Below, one piece after another: positions 9,315 to 16,808 of a stretch of DNA of 21,521 nt (positions are counted from its first letter, which is position 1; each line of letters starts with the position of its first letter). The DNA is from Hydnum rufescens UP504 (taxonomy: Eukaryota; Basidiomycota; Agaricomycetes; Cantharellales; Hydnaceae). The notes beneath the pieces are model-generated. The model was not told the DNA's origin and searched no databases. It worked only from the letters and a program-made list of their open reading frames with translations. The stretch spans positions 1 to 21,521 of the forward strand of contig MU129371.1 of assembly GCA_014904985.1 (NCBI GenBank). The letters are read 5' to 3'. The position numbers were made by a program, and so were the translations under genes.

Positions 9315-9420
9315 GTAAGTTTTATTTTTTTATTTCTTATTCTTGTGGCGCAAAAAGAGCAGCATATGCTGCTCTTTTTGTGTTGCATTCATTTTCAACT
9401 AACCTATATTATTTCTCTAG
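9315..9420 (+). other. Hairpin intron R4
   Basis: 5' GTAAGT, branch-like TCAACTAACC, 3' TATTTCTCTAG, length 106. H2 at 9350-9381, loop ATAT. Confidence 0.75.
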
Positions 9421-9603
9421 ATCCTAGCCAGAACCTGTGCGAATGCCCAACCACAAACCCACGGAATGAAACCCGTGAACGAAACCCACAAACGACCCCC
9501 ACAAACGAAAACTGCAGGGAGGACCCGTACAACCCACCGTACGAGCCAGAGTACAGGACCCCAGTACCCCGCACCCGCTGCAGCAGGTGTGGGGTACTGC
9601 AAG

Positions 9604-10262
9604 GTAAGTTTTGTTTTTGTTTTTATTTTTTATTCTTGTGGCACAAAAAGAGCAGCATAAGCTGCTCTTTTTGCACTGCATTTGTAACAAAGTGCCTCCC
9701 AGTTCAGGAGGGCACCTGTTGTCATACTTGGACAAAGTGGAGTTGACTGGGGAGGGAGTAGGAATAGGGAGAAGAGGAGAAGGGATAATCACACCACCCT
9801 TAGCACTGGCTTCAGGTGGGGAGCTGCAAACAGGGCTAAGCACTGGCTTTGCCCTGGACACAGGAGAAAAGGTTGTGAGGGAGTGGGAGTCATGATGAAG
9901 GACATAAAGTAGTGACTGGCCAAGTGGCACAGTCACTAACTAAGGAGAGAGTGGGGGGTCAGTGAGAGGAAAGGGCTGTCCTACTCACTGCTTTCCCAGC
10001 TAGGGTCCAAAGGCACAGCTCCAAAGCCAGGGAAAGGGCTAGTATTGATGGCTACTAGACAGGCCAACCAGATAGGCAGATAGAAGCAGGGTAGAGACAG
10101 GGTATCACGGTTCTCGCTAGGCGTAGAGGTCCAGGCAAAGGTTCACTTAATTAATCTCGGCATCTGCCATATATACATGACTTTTGAGTCCGAACTCCCT
10201 TATGTAATACACTATATTACAGCATTACTGTTCCACTAATGTTTCATTTTAAATTTCTCTAG
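9604..10262 (+). other. Hairpin intron R5, enlarged by a solo LTR
   Basis: 5' GTAAGT after AAG, branch-like CCACTAATG, 3' AAATTTCTCTAG. H2 at 9643-9674, loop ATAA. It is 659 bp as it stands. Subtracting the 539-bp insertion at 9683-10221 and one 5-bp target duplication gives 115 bp, in line with its sisters. Confidence 0.7.
9683..10221 (-). mobile_element. Solo LTR (539 bp) with GCATT target duplication
   Basis: It begins TGTAACAAAG and ends CTATATTACA (TG...CA with inverted TGTAA/TTACA). It is flanked on both sides by GCATT (9678-9682 and 10222-10226), a 5-bp target site duplication typical of LTR retrotransposon integration. A TATATA motif reads on the minus strand near 10172, suggesting that orientation. 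No internal domain is present, consistent with LTR-LTR recombination. Apparent short frames here are not coding. Confidence 0.85.
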
Positions 10263-10584
10263 ATCCTGAACCAGAACCTGCATACACCCCCAACCACAAA
10301 CTCACCAAAGGACGTGCCGCAAACAAAAACCATGAACAAGCCCCCACAAACGAAAACTGCTCCCTCAAGGGAGCGCCCAAATGGACCTGGCCCCGACCGG
10401 GGCATATGAACCCCACCCCGGTGTGGTGGGTATATGCAGGTGCATGACCTGCAGGAACCATACCCCCCCTGCAGTGGCAGACCCCGGGGGGGATAATATG
10501 TATATAGCATAATGTATATAATAATAGTAGTAATAATAATAATAAATAGTGAACAAATAATAATAATAAATATATAATCTAGCA

Positions 10585-10640
10585 CAGCCATGGATTGGCC
10601 AAAATGAATTGGAATGGCCATATTTTGGCCATACTGTCTG
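10585..10640. repeat. Right subterminal GGCC repeats
   Basis: ATTGGCCAAAAT, AATGGCCAT and TTTTGGCCAT within about 55 bp, mirroring the left subterminal cluster. Confidence 0.45.
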
Positions 10641-10641
10641 A

Positions 10642-10695
10642 GGGACCTATTAGGTACCATTTTCTGCCCTGAAAATGGTACCTAAATTAGGTCCC
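10642..10695. repeat. Right terminal hairpin of the foldback element
   Basis: GGGACCTATTAGGTACC with ATTTTC pairs with GAAAATGGTACCTAAATTAGGTCCC-type sequence (positions 10671-10695) around loop TGCCCT. It is a long stem with a 2-nt bulge, homologous in inverse to the left terminus. Confidence 0.75.
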
Positions 10696-10700
10696 CTATG

Positions 10701-10710
10701 TGACTGACCA
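10701..10710 (-). repeat. 10-bp inverted microhomology, right copy
   Basis: TGACTGACCA is the exact reverse complement of 5272-5281, at the junction between the foldback element and the LTR-like fragment. Confidence 0.5.
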
Positions 10711-11496
10711 GGCTGGCATCTGAGGGATCCTGCAGACACTCTGGGAGAACAACCTCTTCTTGAAACCTGTACTAGTTTCATTGTTGGTTTGACCTTAGGA
10801 CTCAAACACAAGACTCCAAGATAGATGCTCAGCACAATTTGAACACAGGACCTTCAGATACTTCAAAACGTGGATACCAAGATACCAAGATTTGAACACA
10901 AGACCTTAAGATACTTCCAAGACACTTCAAGACACAACTGCAAGACTCAGGATTCAAACACACAACTTCAAGAATGGATGTCTAGCAACTCCTACTCTGA
11001 GGGTTCTACAACTATCCACTACTCTTCACATGACTAAGCAAGACTGATACACTCTGATTCTCTTATTCCCTTTTATACTCTTCTCCTTGTTCAAGATACT
11101 ATTATTCTCTCTACTAATGGGTACTTGGATACTAGGGTACAATGATCCTCAGGGCACTTTGATCCTTGGAGGGGACTCCTCTTCAGATGATCCTCCTGCA
11201 CTAAATCCCCCCTCTCTTTATACCTTTCTGAACCCTCCACATGACTCATCCTCTTACTAATCCCCTTACTCACCCTTTAGTCATGCTCACTAATTGCCTT
11301 ACCAATTGTTTTACTCATCTCCCTCCTTACTAACCTCTTGCTAGATCACCTGCCCTTAAGTCATGTGCCAAAATGCAGACTTCCTTAGTATAAGTGGTTA
11401 TACTTCTCTTCCAGAGTTCAATGCTTGTAAGATGCAGATTTTCTTGAAGGGCTTAAACCAAGGGGTTTTTGAGGCCAGAAATTTTCTCTTCCACAC
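10711..11496 (-). mobile_element. LTR-like fragment related to family A
   Basis: No gene. On the minus strand it shares the CAGAAAGGTATAA box context (about 11220) with family A. A second shared stretch (10976-11017), GGATAGTTG...GTTGCTAGACATCC, matches 1921-1961. It also has three copies of a GGTC(C/T)TGTGTTCAAAT-like motif (about 10800-10910) and TGAGTAA-type repeats (about 11240-11330). I read it as a diverged LTR or LTR piece inserted in element C. Its ends are not clear. Confidence 0.55.
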
Positions 11497-12788
11497 CGGG
11501 AGCTCCATGATCATGTCCACTGATATAACTTGCCATTGGCGGTCCAGGACTGGATTAGGGTGGAGAGTTCTGGACGGTTTGGATGGAAGGTTTTGGTCCG
11601 ATTGCAGGTGTCACAGGTGGAAACATAGGTTGCGACATACCATGACATCCCTGGCCACCAGTAGTGGCAAGACACAAGTTTGTATGTCTTCCATCATCTG
11701 GGGTGGCCTGTGGTTGGGGTGTCATGGTGTTCATGGACTAGGTCGTGACGGAGTTTGGAGTCCAGTGGAACATAGACACGTCCACGGAAAAGGACCAGAG
11801 ACCCTTGGAGTTCCCAATCTTTCAGGTGAGCCTTCGGGCCATCTCCATTTAACTCCTTGATGATCTGGACTACTTTGTCATCAATCTCCATTGCCCTTTT
11901 GATCTGAGCTATCAAGCTCCGACTAGGCCCTTCTACTGCCACAACCTCTGTGGTGTCTAGGGCACAGGACTGGAAAGCGGTTGGCTTCAGTAGGACTACA
12001 TTGGAGTTATCGGAGTCTCCTCGCAGATGGTCTGGGCACCGTGAAAGAGCATCCGGTTTCCCTGACTGTGATCTGGAGCGGTGCTGGAGGGTGAAGTTGA
12101 ACCAGGAAAGGAAAATATTCCAGCGGGCTTGTCTCTGATTCAGCTTCTGTGCAGTCTGGAAGTACTGAAGGTTCTGGTGGTCTGTCAAGATCTCAATCGG
12201 ATGTGGAGAGCCCTCTAGGTAATGTCTCCATGCCTCCAGAGCTTGGATAATGGCCATGAGCTCCTTGTCATAGATGTCATAATTCCTCTCGGCTTCTGAC
12301 AGACTTTTCGATAGGAAACCTACTGGGTGCCACTTTCCATCCTCTTGGAGCTCTGAGAGTACTGCTCGGGTTGCATATCTGGAGGCATTGGCTTCCACTT
12401 GGAAGTGTCCGGACTCAGAGAGAAAGACTAGGATTGGTGCAGAGGTGACAAGGGATTTCAGTTTGACAAAGGCGTTATGTTCAGCATCAGCCCATTGGAA
12501 GGGAGTGTCCTTCTGGGTGAGATCATTCAAAGGTCTGGCAACCTTAGCGAAATCCTGGATGAACCAGCAGTAGAAGTTGATGAATCCAAGGAATGACTGG
12601 GTCTCCTTCAGGTTCTTGGGTTCCGGCCACTCCATTATGCCTGCGACCTTGATAGGGTCCATCTCCACATGATCCAGGGTGAACACCATCCCTAGATACT
12701 CAATCCGGTCCCAGAAGAACTCACACTTTTCAAAACAACAGTTGAGTGGCACATAACCCATCAAAACTGATCTGTCCTCATCTAACAC
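11497..12788 (-). pseudogene. pol: Inverted pol segment of C: RT end, RNase H, integrase zinc finger
   Basis: It continues the C polyprotein in opposite orientation. It opens with CEFFWDRIEYLGMVF, the end of the RT. The RNase H follows; its first catalytic Asp is replaced by Asn (VEANAS, usually DAS), while the Glu in YDKELMAI and the Asp in ILTDHQNLQYF are kept. After a linker comes the integrase HHCC zinc finger (HDTPTTGHPR, CHYWWPG, CDTC). An in-frame TGA sits at 11694-11696 within the zinc finger, and a frameshift lies near 11570. It ends at the codons for MELP (about 11497). The next expected residues, PESHGFDS, are found on the plus strand at 12857. The segment is therefore an inversion inside one element, not a second element. 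Confidence 0.85.
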
Positions 12789-12856
12789 ATTCTAAACAAA
12801 CACCTTATAACATTTAAAACTGATCAAAACAAATAAAGCCCATTAGGTCTTCTATA
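12789..12856. other. Junction filler at inversion breakpoint
   Basis: About 68 bp of AT-rich sequence that fits neither the RT side nor the integrase side of C. It contains CATTAGGT, reminiscent of the foldback terminus, which may be a remnant or chance. Confidence 0.4.
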
Positions 12857-13982
12857 CCAGAGTCACATGGATTTGACAGTGTGATGATTGTCGTCAACCA
12901 ACTCTCCAAATGGATTCATGTGATGCCCACGATGACCACAGTGGACTCCACCAGAGTCGCCCACCTTTTCCAAGACAATGTCTGGAGGCACCACAGCCTT
13001 CCAGAGACCATCATCAGTGATCAGGGCACCACATTCACCTCAGAGTTCATGAAGGAACTCAATTCACTCCTTGGAGTTAAAACCAACTTCTCCACAGCAT
13101 TCCACCCCCAGACAGACAGACAGACAGATGGAGCGAGTCAATCAGGAGATCAAGCAGTACCTCCGGATCTTTGTCAACCACAGACAAAATGATTGGGCAG
13201 ACTGGCTCCCTATGGTGGAGTTTGCATACAATAACCGGATTCACTCCTCCACCCAGGAAACCCCATTCCGCCTTGACTCTGGCCAAGATCCTTGCCTCAG
13301 TACTGAACCAATCCACCCTGGAGTTGTTGAAGCAGCCACAGACTTTGTCACATGGATGCAGAAAACCTCTGAGGAAGCCCAGTCTGCTCTCTGCCAAGCA
13401 GCCAAGGACATGGCTCGTCACTATGATGCTCACCAGACAGAAGCCCCGGAGTATGCAGTCGGAGAGTCAGTATGGCTGGATGCTCACAACATTTCCATTG
13501 ACTGCCCAGCCCAGAAACTCTCAGACAAGTGGTTAGGCCCATACAAAGTAGACAAGGTGATCTCCCGCTCTGCTATCTGGCTCAAACTTCCCTCCCCCAT
13601 GTGAGTCCACCTGGTGTTCCATGTCTCGAAACTCCACCCTTTCTGGCCTGACCCAATTATGGATCATGTTGCACATCCTCCACCTCCTCCTATCCTCCAT
13701 GGTGGTGAGGAGGAGTATGAGGTGGAACAGATTGAAAACTCCCGCTATTTCCGAGGCTGACTCCAGTACTTGGTGAAATGGAAAGGCTACCCACCCTCGG
13801 AGAACCAATGGCTTCCAGAGACCAATCTAGGTAATGCCCCAGAAGTCATCACAGAGTTCCACCTTGCTCATCTGGAAGCTCCACGACAGATCAGTGCCAT
13901 TGACTTCTCCTCCATTGGGTTCCAGACATGTCCACTCCTAACTGAACCCCCTGCAGACCTCCCGGACTGGTTGACCCATTGA
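12857..13982 (+). pseudogene. pol: pol 3' part of C: integrase core and chromodomain (broken)
   Basis: The integrase catalytic core begins PESHGFDSVMIVVNQLSKW. The first Asp of the DDE triad is Asn here (codon 12896-12898). The second is present in IISDQGTTF. The region around the catalytic Glu lies beside a GACA repeat (about 13105-13130) that has gained 4 bp and shifts the frame. Then follow WLPMVEFAYNN, the C-terminal KLSDKWLGPYKV, TGA at 13602, and a chromodomain (about 13716-13850: EEYEVEQIENSRYF, YLVKWKGYP, WLPETNL) cut by TGA at 13758. The frame ends at 13980-13982, shortly before the polypurine tract. In chromoviruses the chromodomain targets integration to modified histones. Non-functional. 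Confidence 0.88.
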
Positions 13983-14018
13983 TCCCTGCTCCCCCGGCCA
14001 ATCAGGACAATCGGCCCT

Positions 14019-14031
14019 AAGAGGGGGGTGA
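14019..14031 (+). promoter_or_regulatory. Polypurine tract of element C
   Basis: AAGAGGGGGGTGA sits directly before the 3' LTR start, the usual place for the RNase H-resistant primer of plus-strand DNA synthesis. Confidence 0.85.
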
Positions 14032-14317
14032 TGTCAGGGTCTGCCCCTTACTCTGGTCAACTCCAGATCACTCCAGTCCTTGTCCACCCACCTCCAGTCT
14101 GGTTCTCCACTTATTTCCTTTGCCCAAGTCCACTTTGCTTCCAGCTTGATTCCGGTTTGACTCCAGCCCAACCCTATCTTGGTTTCATTTCCTTTTCATT
14201 TCCCTTTCATTTCCCATTGCTTCCGGTTTGCCCCTGGCCAAGTTCCTGTTCCTGTTCCTGTCCCCCTTGTAACCACCCCCAGTTTAGCGATCACTCCCCT
14301 GTAGTATAGTCATCACA

Positions 14318-14362
14318 TATAAGTAGTCCGAGAGCAAAGTCCAGAGACCCCAGCTTTGGTCT
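14318..14362 (+). promoter_or_regulatory. TATA box and self-priming transcript start of C
   Basis: TATAA at 14318-14322 is followed after 34 nt by AGCTTTGGTCT (14352-14362), the exact complement of the primer-binding site at 2637-2647. The distance fits a transcription start, so the first 11 nt of the RNA would be the primer. Confidence 0.7.
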
Positions 14363-14466
14363 CTCAGGATTTCTGCTGTTACTCCAGACTACAGGTCAGC
14401 CTTCATGTATTCCGTATTCATATTACATAATCTCAGGATTTCCGCTGTTACTCCAGACTACAGGTC
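14362..14466 (+). repeat. Two 36-bp direct repeats in the C LTR
   Basis: Copies at 14362-14397 and 14431-14466, beginning TCTCAGGATTTC, differ at one base. The related LTR of element D has the same design (CTCAGGATTCCCACTGCA twice, minus strand, about 18497-18573). Confidence 0.8.
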
Positions 14467-14683
14467 CGAGTACTTTCCAGTTGACTCCATGAGCTTAAGG
14501 ACCACTGTGCTCATTTCCACCTAGTCCCCTCTGGGCTGCTGGACTGCCTCTCTGTCCCCTCCTATCCTCATTATCTCATTCTTGCCTGGATTCTCCCAGA
14601 CTTAGCCGGACTTACACCGGACTTAGCCGGAATTACCTGTGTTTATATTTGTTTGGTGCTCCCATCGCAGCATGGCCCTGACA

Positions 14684-16741
14684 GTGGCCCTTGATGTTTG
14701 GGATTATATTCGTGTTTAAGTTTAAGTCCAGCTGCAAGTATTTTTGCAGGTCCATGGGCTGTTCCAAGGAAGTCTCCAAGAGTTATTTCAACTGTTTGGT
14801 TTAGCACCTTCTTTGCTATTTCCTTGTCTTCGCAAGCATCTTGAAAGTCTGTAGTGAAACAATATGTTGGAGGATTCTTTGGAATTCATTTCTCTGGTCG
14901 AGCTATCTCAATGTCTATCATTTCTTCTTGGGGATCAATTCGAGGAGGATTTGTTTTCTTATGAGTGGGCTTCTCCATTGTTGCTTCATTTAGAATCGAG
15001 GAGGGCAGTATTCCTGGTGGAGAGCTTGGCTGCAGAGGTTTCTCTGGGGCTGGCTGTACTGGTTCTGGATTCATTGGTGATGAGTCTGGCTGATTAACTG
15101 AAGGTTTGTCTTGTGTTGGGCCACGTGGAGGCACATCAACATACATTTGATGTTTAGGATGTTGATTGGTTCTATCTCCCAAGGGATTATGACAATGATC
15201 TGGTTTATTTGTTTTGGCAGCTGGTGCAGATATGAAAGGACCTGCTGCTATCGCATATGAGTGTGTTGTGAAGGGAGAGTGTCCGTTTTTATTGACAATA
15301 CTGATTTCCCCAGTGGTTCATTGATGAGGGGATTCATCCCTGATTCGTTTGATATCATCCACAATGGCTTGTTTAATTCCTCCTTTTCCTGCTATTCCTC
15401 ATGGTAGTTGGGTGTCATCCATTTTTACAAGTCTTCCTTCAATTGAATACTTAATAATGCCCTGGCGAACCATAGCCTGAGCATCTGGACAGTTCTTCAT
15501 TCCAATGTTATGTGCTCCTGTTTTGTCACAGAACCAACAGAGAGTGGCACCAGCTGACATGTTAGGGCCTTGAGTACGATTAGACCCAAGTGGCTGATTG
15601 TTAGGATAGGTAGCTGGGCTTCCTTGAATCTGTGTTTCTGGGTGGGAAGGTTGCATATAAGGATTAAGAGCTTGTCCATTTGGCTGTGACTGTGCCATGT
15701 GAATTTTCATTTCATTGAAGGACTGTGTGAGGTCACTGATTTGTTCAGTCACATTGTGTAGTGATGGGATGACTATAGGTTTTGATTTGGTGGAGATCTT
15801 TTTAATGGATGAAGGTGATATGGCAACTGGCTCTTCTTCACTTTCACTGTCTGAGTTGCTATTTTCTTCTTCACTTTCTGAGGCTTCTGATTCGTCTGAG
15901 GAGTCACTATATCTGCCATGCGATTTGTAATAACTGATTCTGGGTTTAGACTTCTTGGCCTTTGTGGTGGTTCATGGTCTATCCTTATTGAGATGTCTGA
16001 AGTTGTAATAAAGATCCTCTTTGAGTATGGTTTTCATTGTGTCATAGGCCGTTGTGCAATCCAATGGTTTTGTGTCATCAAATCCTGGGACATAGCAGAA
16101 TAATGGGAGTACAATCTTCTGGAGATGTTGTGGAATCCCTTGCCAGAAAAGGTCATCTCAGTCTTGCTCAGCTAGGACTTTCTTTTCATCAAGGCACTGA
16201 ACTTGTGTGATAAATTCGTGATAGTATTCATCCAGATCTGCCTCGTTGACAATTGTTCTCTTTTGGTGGCAGAAGTCTGCTAGTCATTCTCGAGTATATT
16301 GTTGTCATCTGTCTGTCTGTCCATAGAGTTTCCTGAGACGAGCAGCTAGGGCTTCAAAGGTAGATGGGTTCTTAACTTCTGGGAGATTCTTTAGTAGTTC
16401 AGCTTCTTTATTGCTGCAGAATCAGATAATGTTCTTGCATTTCCTGTGGTCATCATAGAGGGCTTCATCACAGCAAACTTCATAGTCAAGGAGGAAGTTG
16501 TCAAGACATTTTCCCTTAAAATGCAGAGCATCTCTGCCTGTGGGCCATGGCATTGCACGTGGATTTTCTACTCTGGCCATTGTTTCTGAGTCTGTTGATG
16601 TCGTTATGTTACTGGTGTGGAATGTTTTTGGAGAGGTGAAAGGTTTATCAAAGTGAGAATTACCCCTGTAAGGACCACCAGTTATAGAAGAAGGGTTGGG
16701 AGCTCCAATGACTGTTAAATCAAAATCTGGTTCAGCCAGTG
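14684..16741 (-). pseudogene. gag: gag of element B (Ty3-like, family A), broken and 3'-truncated
   Basis: One minus-strand frame runs the whole length. An ATG at 16580-16578 gives MARVENPRAMPWP, and the frame stays open upstream through TVIGAPNPSSI, so the true start is unsure. Next come a capsid-like region (FLLDYEVCCDEA, FEALAARLRKLYG), an acidic Ser/Glu stretch (about 15830-15910), a zinc-knuckle variant CWFCDKTGAHNIGMKNC (CX2CX5HX6C, about 15488-15539) and a Pro-rich region. It ends with PPTYCFTTDFQDACEDKEI and ITLGDFLGTAHGPAKIL, of a kind seen before the protease in mushroom Ty3 elements. Eight in-frame stops (16422, 16305, 16284, 16158, 15972, 15399, 15318, 14886) are all TGA. It is cut at 14684 by the C LTR. 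Confidence 0.82.
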
Positions 16742-16808
16742 TGTAGATAGGAGACTGTGTTTCTGTTTATTCAAATGGGTTGGTTCACTTCAATGGTTGA
16801 TCACTCTC

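Larger units (their letters stand above)
8324..10495 (+). other. Right-arm predicted spliced transcript (plus strand)
   Basis: Five introns (8403-8515, 8768-8877, 9036-9142, 9315-9420, 9604-10262) separate exons of 252, 158, 172 and 183 nt, with a last exon from 10263. H1 stem-loops end the exons (about 8369-8397, 8724-8760, 8995-9030, 9274-9309, 9563-9598). The last three stop 5 nt before the 5' splice site. Three exons could encode a Cys pair such as TRCSRCGVLQ, but this is dictated by the H1 palindrome and lies in differing phases, and small deletions break the frame. The last exon carries several GC hairpins (for example GCCCCGACCGGGGC near 10389). I favour a non-coding structured RNA. 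Confidence 0.5.
5286..10696. mobile_element. 5.4-kb foldback element with divergent exon-intron arrays
   Basis: Both ends carry related inverted termini (ACCTAGTTAGGTACC on the left; ACCTAATTTAGGTACC read inward from the right) that are themselves hairpins. TA dinucleotides flank them at 5284-5285 and 10697-10698. Subterminal GGCCAAAA-type repeats and AT-rich tracts (about 5495-5585 and 10496-10580) occur on both sides. The centre is a 650-bp palindrome. The arms hold hairpin-bearing exon-intron units in divergent orientation. No transposase or other recognisable protein is encoded, so it would be non-autonomous if mobile. The terminal boundaries and TA duplication are my reading of one copy. 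Confidence 0.7.
14032..14683 (+). mobile_element. Intact 3' LTR of chromovirus C (652 bp)
   Basis: It starts TGTCAGGG and ends CCCTGACA, perfect 8-bp inverted termini. It contains a TATA box at 14318, an inferred transcript start at 14352, and two 36-bp direct repeats (14362-14397, 14431-14466). Its last ~180 bp match the truncated 5' LTR. Immediately after it lies element B gag, so it was inserted into, or was recombined next to, that gene. A target duplication cannot be tested because the 5' LTR start is missing. Confidence 0.9.

Noticed and set aside
8995..9598. CxxC zinc-ribbon-like peptides (TRCSRCGVLQ) as a real domain
   Set aside because: The residues are imposed by the H1 palindrome, the phase varies between exons, and a 2-bp loss near 8985 breaks one copy.
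5587..9674. CRISPR-like array of palindromic repeats
   Set aside because: Spacing is irregular (60 to over 300 bp), units are tied to splice signals and oriented outward from a palindrome, and the context is a fungal retrotransposon nest with no cas-like gene.
6625..9674. H2 stem-loops as intrinsic (rho-independent) terminators
   Set aside because: Stem plus T-run resembles one, but the T-run is part of the stem, copies repeat inside predicted introns, and the sequence is eukaryotic.
9021..9746. A 241-codon frame in the right array as one protein
   Set aside because: It runs through three predicted introns and into the solo LTR region. The internal duplication of peptide comes from the unit duplication.
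9683..10221. A tRNA-derived SINE or small RNA gene in the long intron
   Set aside because: No A and B box pair is visible. TG...CA ends and a 5-bp duplication explain it better as a solo LTR.
10711..11496. A host gene between the foldback element and the inverted pol
   Set aside because: No frame over about 60 codons has domain features, and shared motifs with family A LTRs give a better explanation.
11497..12788. A separate minus-strand retrotransposon
   Set aside because: It supplies exactly the part missing from C, and its ends meet the C frames at 5284 and 12857 with little loss, so an inversion is simpler.
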